NCBI GenBank assembly: GCA_964598225.1
Contig: CAZRBG010000018.1
Location: 1-64,000, forward strand
Length of the DNA: 64,000 nt
Source of the DNA: SG8-4 sp964598225
Lineage (GTDB): Bacteria; Planctomycetota; Phycisphaerae; Sedimentisphaerales; Anaerobacaceae
Reading direction: 5' to 3'
Positions 44,606 to 53,243 of the stretch are shown one piece after another. The translations under genes were made by a program, and so were the position numbers. Below the pieces are notes generated by a model, which ran no database searches, had not been told where the DNA came from, and saw only the letters and a list, made by a program, of their open reading frames with translations. The first letter of the stretch is position 1. Every line of letters starts with the position of its first letter.

Positions 44606-45727
44606 TTAATCGGAACTCTTTTCCCTTTCCAGATTGAGCCTCATCAGTATTCCGCCTTCGGCGCCGCCCTGCTCGATAATCCATTTTTCCGGTATCAGCG
44701 GCAGGACCTTGGCCATCGTCTCGATGTACATTCTCTGCCTGGTAACGTCCGGGGCTTTGGTGTATTCGGCGTAAATGCTCTCGAATTTGGCGACGTCGCC
44801 CTGTGCCTGGTTGACCCTCTCGGCGGCATAGCCTTTGGCCGTCTCGATCAGCTTCTTGGCTTCGCCCTTCGACTTCGGCACGGCTTCGTTGTAGGCTTTG
44901 TTCGCTTCGTTGATTCTCGTTTCCTTCTGCTGGAGGGCCTTGTTGACCTCGTTGAAAGCCGGCCGCACCCGCTGCGGCGGATTGGAAGACTGGAGCTTGA
45001 TTGTAACGACGTGAATCCCGGTCTCGTACTCGTCGAGAAGCTTCTGCAGGTCTTCTTTGGCCGAGACTTCGTATTCGACCCTTCCGATTGTTATAGCTTC
45101 GTCTACGCTGCCGTCTCCGATGAGCTGTTGCATCACCGCCTGGCTGGCGTCTCGGATCGTCTGTCTGGGCTCGCGTATGTTAAACAGATAGCTGCAAGCG
45201 TCTTTTATCTGGTACTGAACGATCCACTCGACGTCGACTATGTTGAGATCGCCGGTGAGCATTACGTATTCACTCCTGAGTATTTCTCTGGCTCTCTCGG
45301 CCAGTTGAAACGTTCCGCTTCTCGATACTCTTGCGCCGCTCTGTCTTATCAGTCTGACAAGGTCCTCATTGCTCACGCGCCGCCCTTCGATTTCGTCGGT
45401 GCCCAGGTACTGCGAATCCACGCCGGCCTTGAGCGTTCTGAAGCCGAACTCCTCTTTCTGCACCTTCTGCACCGGTACGGAAACCGCTTCTTCGATGCCG
45501 AAGGGCATTTTCAGATGTATGCCCGGCTGCGTGGTGCGGTCGTAGAGACCGAACCTCTGCACCACCCCGGCAGAGTCGGCAGGTACGGTGTATGCCGTCG
45601 ATTTCAGCCCGATCGCGACCAGCACGACCACGACCAGTATTATCAGCCAGCTCCACCTGAACTTTATGCCGTGATACCTCATCGGGCCCGGCTGCTGCAT
45701 CCTGTTAATAAAATCCTGAAGGTCCAT
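44606..45727 (-). CDS. hflK: HflK, SPFH-domain membrane protein
   Basis: A 373-residue SPFH protein. It has a short cytoplasmic N-terminus, one membrane helix (WLIILVVVVLVAIGL), the SPFH domain from YTVPADSAGVVQRFGLYDR and the segment VEWIVQYQIKDACSYLFNI. A long helical C-terminus follows (AFNEVNKALQQKETRINEANKAYN). This is the HflK arrangement. It is the first gene of the hflK-hflC-small membrane operon and works as a heteromeric complex with HflC to control FtsH. Confidence 0.92.
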   Translation of the reverse strand: MDLQDFINRMQQPGPMRYHGIKFRWSWLIILVVVVLVAIGLKSTAYTVPADSAGVVQRFGLYDRTTQPGIHLKMPFGIEEAVSVPVQKVQKEEFGFRTLKAGVDSQYLGTDEIEGRRVSNEDLVRLIRQSGARVSRSGTFQLAERAREILRSEYVMLTGDLNIVDVEWIVQYQIKDACSYLFNIREPRQTIRDASQAVMQQLIGDGSVDEAITIGRVEYEVSAKEDLQKLLDEYETGIHVVTIKLQSSNPPQRVRPAFNEVNKALQQKETRINEANKAYNEAVPKSKGEAKKLIETAKGYAAERVNQAQGDVAKFESIYAEYTKAPDVTRQRMYIETMAKVLPLIPEKWIIEQGGAEGGILMRLNLEREKSSD

Positions 45728-46223
45728 AAATAACTCCCTTAAAAAACAACGGTCAAAAACACATTCGAATTCGAAGCTACTCTCGATGCCGTAGGGTGGG
45801 CACAGCCCACCAATCCCTGATGCTCAAGCTTCAATACACAATGATAACCGCCACAGTCTCATTGTAAAGGGCCAATCACCCGCCCATTACTTAATGCGCT
45901 TCAAAGGCCCCATTATTTCGATCGAATCGAAGCGAAAAAAACATGAAGAAAAAGAGAGGATGGGCTGTGCGGGCACCAATGACAACGAAGAGCGTGGGGA
46001 TGGTCGCGAAACAGCAGAAGCTAAATGGACTAAGTAGATGCCAAATTGACAGCCGGAGTGAGCGGTCGGCAGGCCCTGAAAACGGTGATAACCGGCGATA
46101 TTGAGCGAAATACGGCTATTCTGGTTTTGGCACGCGATTTGCAAATATACCATCAGAGCGTTAAACAAAAAGACAAAAAATGAAAAAGTAATGACTAAAT
46201 CAGAAAGAAAGTGAGGTGTTACT
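45728..46223. other. Divergent noncoding region between hflK and hsp20
   Basis: No gene is supported; a minus-strand frame at 45887-46168 has no family features. It holds the second GTAGGGTG-type palindrome (45791-45811). No CIRCE operator was found upstream of the Hsp20 gene. Confidence 0.5.
45791..45811. repeat. Dispersed palindrome GTAGGGTG-type, copy 2
   Basis: GTAGGGTGGGCACAGCCCAC followed by C, with arms GGTGGGC and GCCCACC. It matches the architecture at 35397-35417. Confidence 0.55.
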
Positions 46224-46667
46224 ATGGCACTGGTACCGATTAGCAGAAGACATGGAAACGGTTTATCGAGGCTTCACAACGAGATGGACGATCTTTTCGA
46301 CAGCTTCTTCAGAGGGCTGGACAGGCCTTTTTCGGGATACAGGGCGTGGCCGGCAATCGACATTGCAGATAAAGAAGATTCGATTGTGGTCAGAGCCGAA
46401 GTTCCCGGCTGCAAGGCCGACGACATCGACATTTCGGTGTACGGCAACAAACTGACCATCAGCGGCGAAAAGAAACAAGAGCAAGAAAAAGAGGAAAAGG
46501 ATTACTATCACGTGGAGAGCACTTACGGCAGCTTCCGGCGCGAATTGAGCCTGCCGACGGACGTCGATCAGGAGAAGATCAACGCCGAGTGCAAGGACGG
46601 CGTTCTGACCGTAACGCTGCCGAAAGCCGCCAAGGCCAAGTCGATAAAAGTCAAGGTCAACGGATAA
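46224..46667 (+). CDS. Small heat shock protein, Hsp20 family
   Basis: A 147-residue sHSP. The alpha-crystallin domain spans about residues 42-140, beginning PAIDIADKEDSIVVRAEVPG and including GNKLTISGEKK, YGSFRRELSLP and KDGVLTVTLPK. The N-terminus is short and Arg-rich. It binds unfolding proteins and holds them for refolding. The ATG has GAGGTG 6 bp upstream. It stands alone and ends before a strong terminator hairpin. Confidence 0.95.
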   Translation: MALVPISRRHGNGLSRLHNEMDDLFDSFFRGLDRPFSGYRAWPAIDIADKEDSIVVRAEVPGCKADDIDISVYGNKLTISGEKKQEQEKEEKDYYHVESTYGSFRRELSLPTDVDQEKINAECKDGVLTVTLPKAAKAKSIKVKVNG

Positions 46668-46716
46668 CAAGCCTTAAATTACCAGACGCTTCCAATTGAG
46701 GCTCATTCGACAGGTA

Positions 46717-46747
46717 CCGGGCGCCATGCCAACAAAATGGCGCCCGG
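46717..46747 (+). terminator. Hairpin downstream of hsp20
   Basis: A perfect 11-bp stem, CCGGGCGCCAT (46717-46727) and ATGGCGCCCGG (46737-46747), with a 9-nt loop. The U-tract is weak. Confidence 0.6.
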
Positions 46748-46789
46748 CGAGCCTTAACCATCAAATCGCATTATTCACAAGAATTTCCT

Positions 46790-46819
46790 TGACGCATGGA
46801 CGGGCAATTTGGTACATAT
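46790..46819 (+). promoter_or_regulatory. Extended -10 promoter of modular paralog 3
   Basis: TTGACG (46790-46795), 18-bp spacer, TACATA (46814-46819), TG one base before the -10. Sequence AATTTGGTA around the -10 recurs at paralogs 4 and 5. Confidence 0.65.
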
Positions 46820-46826
46820 AAATACG

Positions 46827-47057
46827 TGAAGTTTGTCTGACCGGTGGATTTTGTAGGTTTTGCAGTATCCCGACAGGAAGATACATTGCTGTTTTCCGGC
46901 TTTAGGAAGGATGGTAGCTCCAATTCGCAGACAGAGAATCGTTGTCAAGGGAGGGCGCTGCCGGTCTGTCGTCAGAATTCAAGATGAGTACAAAGTTGCT
47001 TTGGCAAGTGGCCGGAGCATAAGTCACAATACCATTCCAAGTAGAAGGAGGTAAAAC
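46827..47057 (+). promoter_or_regulatory. Long untranslated leader of modular paralog 3
   Basis: About 231 nt. It starts GTGAAGTTTGTCTG and has an internal GGAAGGATGGTAGC box (46905-46918). It ends with GTGGCCGGAGC and the ribosome site GAAGGAGGTAAAAC before the ATG, nearly identical to the end of the paralog 4 leader. No gene is seen. Confidence 0.5.
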
Positions 47058-49481
47058 ATGTTGAAGAACTTATCAATTATTATTGTGCTCGCGTCGATGC
47101 TGGTATTGAGCGGCACGGCCCAGGCGGCGCGCGACGTCACAACGCCGGGCGACGCTATCATCGGTGTCCCGAACGACGGGCAGACTACCGGTGGCGATGA
47201 CAACGGCTGGCCGCCCAACGAGCTGCCGAAATTTGCCATCGACGATCAGATACTGACCAAGTATCTGCACTTCAAGGGAAACGTCGAGCCTACGGGTATC
47301 CGGGTTACGCCGTCTGTCGGACCGACTACAGTGACCGGCATATCGCTAACGACGGCCAATGACGCTGAGCCTCGCGATCCGGTCGAGTGGGAGCTGTCCG
47401 GCTCGAACGAGAGCATCAACGGACCGTACACGCTGATCGCCTCGGGGTCGATCGAAGACTTCGCCGGCGATACGGCCTGGCCCCGGAGGACGCAGAACGA
47501 AACACCAATTACGTTCGAGAACAACGTGGCGTACGCGCACTATCAGGTCATGTTCCCGACCGTTCGCGATGCCGGCAGCGCCAACAGTATGCAAATTGCC
47601 GAGATCGAACTGCTGGAGCCTGTTTTTAAGTCGCAGGAACCCACGCCGGCTGACGGCGCAGTGGTCGAAGCCACCTGGGCGAACATGACCTGGACGGCGG
47701 GAGAAGATGCGGTTTCTCACGATGTCTATTTCAGCGATAACCGTGAGGATGTTGTTGCCGGCGCCGATGATGCATTTTTAGGCAACCAGGCCGCGGCGAA
47801 TTTAATCGTCGGCTTTCCCGGATTTGCCGTGCCGGAAGGTTTTGTTCCCGGAACAACTTACTACTGGCGCGTCGACGAGGTTAACCCGGACAATCCGGAC
47901 AGCCCCTGGCAGGGCGACATCTGGAGCTTTACGGTTCCGCCCAAGGAAGCCTGGAAGCCTTCTCCGCCCGATGGCGCCCAATTTGTGGATCCGAATACCG
48001 ATCTCAGTTGGAATGCCGGCTGGGGCGCGAGATTGCACCACGTGTATTTCGGCGAGAATTTCGACGATGTAAACGACGCTGCCGGAGCGGCTGGACAGAC
48101 AGGCACTACTTTCGAGCTGGATCCCCTTGAGAAGGGCAAGACCTATTACTGGCGCGTCGATGAATTCGACGTCGCCACCACGCACAGGGGCGAGGTCTGG
48201 AGCTTTATGACGGCTTCCGGCGAAGGCGGCCTCAAGGCTGAGTTCTTCAATAACACGAGCCTGAGCGGAACGCCGGTGCTGACCCGCATCGATCCGGAAG
48301 TCAACTTCAACTGGGGCGGCGAAAGCCCCGACCCGCTGCTGCCGGTCGATGGCTGGTCTGCACGCTGGACCGCGGACCTGGTAATCTTCGAGCCCGACAC
48401 TTACACCTTCAGCATCCTAAGCGAGGGCGGCACGCGCCTGTGGATCGACGGCGAGAAGGTTATCGACGTCTGGGCTTCCTGGGTAGCCACCGAGTATGCT
48501 TCGCAGCCGATAAGGCTCGAAGAGGGCATCCACACCCTGCGTCTGGAATTCGCCGACTGGGACCGCAATTCGCAGCAGGAGTTGTCCTGGTCGACGCCGA
48601 CAATGGACAAAGAGATCGTTCCCGCCGGCCCGCTGCAGCCGCCGATGCTGGCCAGAGAGCCTTACCCGGCTGACGGCGTCGTGGGTGTGAATCTGGCGTC
48701 TTCACTGTCGTGGCAGGCGGGAGATGCCGCTGCTTCGCATGAAGTTTACTTCGGCACCGACGCCGATGCCGTGGAAAACGCCACCAAAGACTCGCCGGAA
48801 TACCAGGGCAGCAAGACTCTCGGTGAAGAGAGCCTTGATCCCGGCATGCTCGAATTCGATTCGGTCTATTACTGGCGTGTGGACGAGGTCAACGATCTCA
48901 ATCCGGGCAGTCCGTGGGTCGGCAACGTCTGGACGTTCGATACGGGTGATTTCCTCGTTGTAGACGACTTCGAGAGCTACGTGGACGTCGATCCCCCCGC
49001 CGGCGAGGCCGGTAACAGGATTTTCGATAAGTGGATAGACGGCTTCGGAACTCAGAACAACGGTGCGGTTGTCGGCAATGTTCTACCGCCGTACGCCGAG
49101 AAGACGAACGTTCACAGCGGCAATCAGTCGATGAACTTCAATTACGACAACGCCGGCAAGTTCTCAGAGGCGACACTGACGCTGGAATTTCCGAAAGACT
49201 GGACGCAGCAGGGAGTAACCAAGCTGAGCCTGTGGTTCACGAATGCTCCCGGCAACGCTCCGGACAGGATTTTTGTCGCCGTCAACGGCAATCCGGTATA
49301 CCACTCCGATCCGGCCGCTACAGAGATAGCCATCTGGGAAGAGTGGGTCATCGACCTGGCTGACTTCGGCACGGACCTTACCAATGTCGATACGCTAACG
49401 GTCGGAGTCGGCACAAAGGGCGTCCCGGGCACGGAAGGCACCGGAACAGTATACTTTGACGATATCAGGCTGATTCAATAG
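47058..49481 (+). CDS. Modular secreted discoidin-like/Fn3-like/PA14 protein, paralog 3
   Basis: An 807-residue exported protein (signal peptide ends near GTAQA, residue 23). The N-terminal unit is not LamG but resembles an F5/8 discoidin-type sandwich (about 25-195; TKYLHFKGNVEPTGIRV, MQIAEIELLEP). Two Fn3-like units follow (200-395; SHDVYFSDNREDV), then PA14 (400-535; FSILSEGGTRLWIDGEK), a third Fn3-like unit (545-640) and the C-terminal domain (645-807; VVDDFESYVDVD ... TVYFDDIRLIQ). The start has GAAGGAGG 7 bp upstream. It is the first of three tandem paralogs on the plus strand. Function is probably glycan or surface binding. Confidence 0.85.
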   Translation: MLKNLSIIIVLASMLVLSGTAQAARDVTTPGDAIIGVPNDGQTTGGDDNGWPPNELPKFAIDDQILTKYLHFKGNVEPTGIRVTPSVGPTTVTGISLTTANDAEPRDPVEWELSGSNESINGPYTLIASGSIEDFAGDTAWPRRTQNETPITFENNVAYAHYQVMFPTVRDAGSANSMQIAEIELLEPVFKSQEPTPADGAVVEATWANMTWTAGEDAVSHDVYFSDNREDVVAGADDAFLGNQAAANLIVGFPGFAVPEGFVPGTTYYWRVDEVNPDNPDSPWQGDIWSFTVPPKEAWKPSPPDGAQFVDPNTDLSWNAGWGARLHHVYFGENFDDVNDAAGAAGQTGTTFELDPLEKGKTYYWRVDEFDVATTHRGEVWSFMTASGEGGLKAEFFNNTSLSGTPVLTRIDPEVNFNWGGESPDPLLPVDGWSARWTADLVIFEPDTYTFSILSEGGTRLWIDGEKVIDVWASWVATEYASQPIRLEEGIHTLRLEFADWDRNSQQELSWSTPTMDKEIVPAGPLQPPMLAREPYPADGVVGVNLASSLSWQAGDAAASHEVYFGTDADAVENATKDSPEYQGSKTLGEESLDPGMLEFDSVYYWRVDEVNDLNPGSPWVGNVWTFDTGDFLVVDDFESYVDVDPPAGEAGNRIFDKWIDGFGTQNNGAVVGNVLPPYAEKTNVHSGNQSMNFNYDNAGKFSEATLTLEFPKDWTQQGVTKLSLWFTNAPGNAPDRIFVAVNGNPVYHSDPAATEIAIWEEWVIDLADFGTDLTNVDTLTVGVGTKGVPGTEGTGTVYFDDIRLIQ

Positions 49482-49631
49482 GAAATCAGGGCAACAGGAT
49501 ATCAGGAGGCAGGCTATCAGGATTCAGGATATCGGGAGAACGCTGCAAGGGTCTTCTCCCGCCTGATTTCCTGGTAACCGGATATCCACAACCTGGTTCC
49601 CTGATAGCCTGAGACCCTAAAAGCTTAGGAT

Positions 49632-49670
49632 GGGGCCTGTGCTTGTTGATTAGGCACAGGCCCCCTTTTT
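49632..49670 (+). terminator. Intrinsic terminator of modular paralog 3
   Basis: GGGGCCTGTGC (49632-49642) pairs with GCACAGGCCCC (49654-49664), followed by CTTTTT. It lies 150 bp after the gene, a pattern shared with paralogs 2, 4 and 5. Confidence 0.85.
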
Positions 49671-49713
49671 GCGCTTAATTGGCAGAAAACCTCTCAATAT
49701 TATCGGATTTTTC
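49671..49713. other. Spacer between paralog 3 terminator and paralog 4 promoter
   Basis: No feature seen. The full gene-free stretch between the two paralogs runs from 49482 to 50193 and also holds a near-repeat of AGGATATCAGG/AGGATATCGGG motifs (49495-49540), the terminator, the promoter and a leader of over 440 nt. Confidence 0.4.
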
Positions 49714-49743
49714 TTGACGTGCCAGCCAACTATTTGGTAGAAA
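49714..49743 (+). promoter_or_regulatory. Extended -10 promoter of modular paralog 4
   Basis: TTGACG (49714-49719), 18-bp spacer, TAGAAA (49738-49743), with TG one base before the -10. Confidence 0.65.
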
Positions 49744-49750
49744 TATAATA

Positions 49751-50193
49751 GTGAAGTCTGTGGGTTTTCTCCCTAAGGGATGCCCCAGGCATGGCTTTCC
49801 GGCAGGAAAATTTATAACCTTGTGATCGGTGAATGGTAACCAGTTGCCACTAACCAGCCGAAGGAAGGAGGTCAGACCAATATTCAAGCACCTAATCCTA
49901 AGCACTAAATCCCAAACAATATCGAATTTTCAAAATGCAAATTCTTAAAACGCCTTCGTAGTAAATCACACGCAATGTCGTTTTGAGCTTTGGACGTTTT
50001 AATTTTGAATTTGTTTCGTGGCTTAGCCATCCCAAAGGGAGATTTAGTCGGCCTGCGGCGGATAGATATTAGGATTTTACATTGTGGGACGGATTGCCGG
50101 ATTGCCGTAAACTCTTGAAACTTCCGTTAGTCGCTTCGGTGTGTGGCCGGAGCGGGAATACTGTCGATTTTCAGTTGAAAGAAGGAGGTAAAA
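49751..50193 (+). promoter_or_regulatory. Long untranslated leader of modular paralog 4
   Basis: About 443 nt, starting GTGAAGTCTGTGGG seven bases after the -10. It has an internal GGAAGGAGGT box (49863-49872) with no start codon close by. It ends GTGGCCGGAGCGGGAATACT then AGAAGGAGGTAAAA before the ATG, matching the end of the paralog 3 leader. Confidence 0.5.
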
Positions 50194-53019
50194 ATGAGGA
50201 ACATAGTATTAGCATTCATAATCGCTCTCGTATTTAGTGCGACGGCTGTGGCTTCGGAGGTGGCGATTTCGACGCAGGCCAACTGGTGGGGCCAGGCCGC
50301 GGCCGACCGCGAAGTGCAGGAAATTGCGGACAATGTAACGGGCATGACAGTTGAACTGTTCTCGGTGGACGAACAGGATGCTCTGGCAGCTTGGGTGGAT
50401 GACCACACGGGAGATGGAAGAAGTGACCTTCTGATCCTTTGCGGGCAGTTCCCGGACACTATTTATGAACCTGGTAACGGGCAGGCTGATGACTCATTAG
50501 CCGAATTGTTCCTGGATGACGGCAATACCATCATCAACACCGGCGACTATGCGTTCTACGTCGTAAATGGCGCTGGAACAAATGCCGCAGGTGGCCTGCA
50601 GACAATGATGGATATTGCCGGCATCACAATGTGGGACGACGATACGGCCGTTACTGTTACAGCCGACGGTGCGGAATTCACTCCATCTCTGCAGGACTTC
50701 CAAACCGACCGCCCGTTCCATCTCGATGAGCTTGAAGGCGATTGGGAGCCCGAACTGATCCTTGCCGGTAACGACGCCGGCACAAGAGCTGATCCCGTCA
50801 TCGTCTACAATGCCGATACCGGCGGTCGCTTAGGTATTTTCTTCCAGACAAGCGGCCAGGACGACGATCCTCGAGGCGAAGTCATAAGTGAATGGATCAA
50901 CAACTGGTATATCCCGAATGTCGCCGGCGGCGGCGGTAATCCGCTGGCCCGGCGTCCAGACCCCGAAGACGGCGCCGTGCTCGAGCAGACCTGGGGCACG
51001 CTTTCCTGGAAGCCGGGATTTTACGCGGCCTCTCACGACGTGTATATCGGGACCAATTTCGACGACGTGAACGAGGGTGCCGCCGAGACCTTCGCAGGCA
51101 ACACGCCTGAGCCATCGCAGATCGTCGGTTTTGTAGGATTTCCCATTCCTGACGGCCTGGTGCCCGGCACGACTTATTACTGGCGGGTTGACGAGGTCAA
51201 CGACGCCAACGCGGCCAGCCCGTGGAAAGGTGACGTATGGAGCTTCTGGGTTCCGTCGAATAAAGCGTATGATCCTACTGTATCTGACGGTGCCGAGTTT
51301 GTGCCCACGGAAGTGGAGCTTGGCTGGACGGCAGGTTTCGGTGCGAGAATTCACTATGTCTACTTCGGCGATGATTTTGACACTGTGGCCAACGCCACCG
51401 GGGCCCTGCCACAAACGCAGACCACCTTCACTCCGTCGGCCTCGCTTGAAGAGGAGAAGACCTACTACTGGCGCGTCGATGAGTCTGATGGCATGACAAC
51501 GTATCCGGGTGACGTCTGGAGCTTCACCACAGTGCCGGACGTGCCGGTTAGCGATCCGGATCTTGTCGGCTGGTGGAAGCTCGACGAAGGCGCCGGAAAC
51601 AACGTTGTTGACTGGTCCGGCCACGGCAATCACGGGGCTCTTGCGGGTGACCCGGAGTGGACGGACGGCGTCGACGGCGGCGCCCTGAGTTTTGACGGGT
51701 CGGGCGATTGGGTACCGACGGGCTTGATGCCGGCCGACTTCGGGGTCGACGGCGGCAACGCCAAAACCGTCACCGCCTGGGTATACACGACCGGCTACAA
51801 CAACGGCGGAATCTACGATATGGGCTCGCAGTCGGACGGTCAGGAGTTCTGCCTGAGAACTTTGGGCTCGCTCAACGACTGGCGCGTACAGCGCTGGGGT
51901 TATCCCACGTACGATTTCGACGTAACTTATCCCTCGCGGGCCAGGTGGGTCCATTTCGCGCAGGTCTACAGTGGCACCGACGGCGGCAACACGACCACGC
52001 TGTACGCCGACGGAGTAGTCATCGGCAGTCAAACGATCGAACTGGACACTGCGGATACCCCCTTTGTAATAGGCCGATACGGCGGCAGCACAGGTTTCGA
52101 CGGTGTAATCGACGACGTGCGTTTCTACAATAAGGCTTTAACCGCCGAAGAGGTTGCGGAAGTGATGCTCGGCGATCCGAAGCTGGCAGGTGATCCCGTG
52201 CCCGGTCAGGACGCTATAGTGGATATCCGCGAGGCGGCTTCGGCAAGCTGGTCGGCGGGCGACGGAGCCGTTTCGCACGATGTTTACTTCGGCACCGACC
52301 GCGATGCAGTTGCCGGCGCCGACAATGACTCGCCCGAATTCCAGGGCAATCAGGCCGGGACAAGCCTTAACCTGGAAGGTCTGGTTGAATTTGGCGGCGG
52401 CGATTATTACTGGCGCGTCGATGAAGTCGAGTCCGGCGGTGCGGTTAATCCCGGAACTATCTGGAGTTTCACGGTTCCCGACCGCCTGATCGTCGACGAT
52501 TTCGAGTCGTATAACGACATCGAGGAAGGTGAGCCCGGCAGCAACAGGATCTATCTGACGTGGATAGACGGTTTCGGCACCACGACCAACGGTGCGGTCG
52601 CCGGCAATCTGGACCCGCCTTTTGCCTCGCTCGACGTTGTCCGCAGCGGCGCTCAGGCGATGCCGCTTAGTTACGACAACGCCGGCAAGACGTCCGAGGC
52701 GACTATGTCTCTTGCCGATGGCGACTGGACCGCTCATGGCGTAACCAAGCTGGAGCTGTGGTTCCAGGGCGATTCGGCTAACGCCGCCGAGCGCATGTTT
52801 GTGGCTCTGGGCAATGCCGTAGTGTATCATCCTGACGATGCCGCAACGCAGGACGCAGGCTGGAATGAGTGGGAGATCGACCTGCAGAAATTCGCCGATC
52901 AGGGCACGGACCTTGCTAACGTTCCTTCGATTACCCTTGGTTTCGGCACCAGGAATGCCCCGGTTGCAAGTGGCGGCACAGGAACGGTGTACTTCGACGA
53001 CATCGGGCTGGTTCAGTAA
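50194..53019 (+). CDS. Modular secreted ThuA-like/Fn3-like/LamG protein, paralog 4
   Basis: A 941-residue exported protein (signal peptide to about residue 21). The N-terminal unit (about 22-245) is an alpha/beta domain resembling ThuA/class I amidotransferase-like folds (DLLILCGQFPDTIYEP; NTGDYAFYVVNGAG); no catalytic triad is evident. Two Fn3-like units (250-450), a LamG jellyroll (455-655; GWWKLDEGAGNNVVDWSGHG), a third Fn3-like unit (660-755) and the C-terminal DDFESYNDIE domain (760-941) follow. GAAGGAGG precedes the ATG. It is the second of three tandem paralogs. Confidence 0.85.
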   Translation: MRNIVLAFIIALVFSATAVASEVAISTQANWWGQAAADREVQEIADNVTGMTVELFSVDEQDALAAWVDDHTGDGRSDLLILCGQFPDTIYEPGNGQADDSLAELFLDDGNTIINTGDYAFYVVNGAGTNAAGGLQTMMDIAGITMWDDDTAVTVTADGAEFTPSLQDFQTDRPFHLDELEGDWEPELILAGNDAGTRADPVIVYNADTGGRLGIFFQTSGQDDDPRGEVISEWINNWYIPNVAGGGGNPLARRPDPEDGAVLEQTWGTLSWKPGFYAASHDVYIGTNFDDVNEGAAETFAGNTPEPSQIVGFVGFPIPDGLVPGTTYYWRVDEVNDANAASPWKGDVWSFWVPSNKAYDPTVSDGAEFVPTEVELGWTAGFGARIHYVYFGDDFDTVANATGALPQTQTTFTPSASLEEEKTYYWRVDESDGMTTYPGDVWSFTTVPDVPVSDPDLVGWWKLDEGAGNNVVDWSGHGNHGALAGDPEWTDGVDGGALSFDGSGDWVPTGLMPADFGVDGGNAKTVTAWVYTTGYNNGGIYDMGSQSDGQEFCLRTLGSLNDWRVQRWGYPTYDFDVTYPSRARWVHFAQVYSGTDGGNTTTLYADGVVIGSQTIELDTADTPFVIGRYGGSTGFDGVIDDVRFYNKALTAEEVAEVMLGDPKLAGDPVPGQDAIVDIREAASASWSAGDGAVSHDVYFGTDRDAVAGADNDSPEFQGNQAGTSLNLEGLVEFGGGDYYWRVDEVESGGAVNPGTIWSFTVPDRLIVDDFESYNDIEEGEPGSNRIYLTWIDGFGTTTNGAVAGNLDPPFASLDVVRSGAQAMPLSYDNAGKTSEATMSLADGDWTAHGVTKLELWFQGDSANAAERMFVALGNAVVYHPDDAATQDAGWNEWEIDLQKFADQGTDLANVPSITLGFGTRNAPVASGGTGTVYFDDIGLVQ

Positions 53020-53084
53020 ATTCAGTTTCGATGACATGATCGACAGGTGTTTATTCGCCCTGCCGACGGAATTTGTCTTAGGAC

Positions 53085-53122
53085 GGGGCCTATGCTTGAC
53101 GATTGAGTATAGGCCCCTTTTT
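53085..53122 (+). terminator. Intrinsic terminator of modular paralog 4
   Basis: GGGGCCTAT (53085-53093) pairs with ATAGGCCCC (53109-53117), followed by TTTTT. It is preceded by the TTAGGAC sequence also found before the paralog 5 terminator. Confidence 0.85.
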
Positions 53123-53169
53123 ACTGCTCGCCGGAGCGGAAAAAGGTATGTTTCGTGTCAAGATTTCTC

Positions 53170-53199
53170 TTGACGCAGGAGCCGTTAATTTGGTAAAAA
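53170..53199 (+). promoter_or_regulatory. Extended -10 promoter of modular paralog 5
   Basis: TTGACG (53170-53175), 18-bp spacer, TAAAAA (53194-53199), TG one base before the -10. Unlike the others, this gene has a short leader (about 38 nt) and lacks the GTGAAGT start. Confidence 0.6.
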
Positions 53200-53243
53200 T
53201 GTAGATGTTGTGTAGAATTAAAAGACCTTTGGAGGACACAGAA

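Noticed and set aside
45887..46168. 93-residue minus-strand frame in the hflK-hsp20 gap
   Set aside because: No ribosome site, no family features and odd composition; treated as noncoding.
46668..47057. c-di-GMP or other known riboswitch in the paralog leaders
   Set aside because: I compared the leaders with the GEMM consensus from memory and saw no matching core; reported only as an uncharacterised leader.
50830..52032. 400-residue minus-strand frame opposite paralog 4
   Set aside because: Repetitive low-complexity mirror of the Fn3-like units; no start signal or family match.
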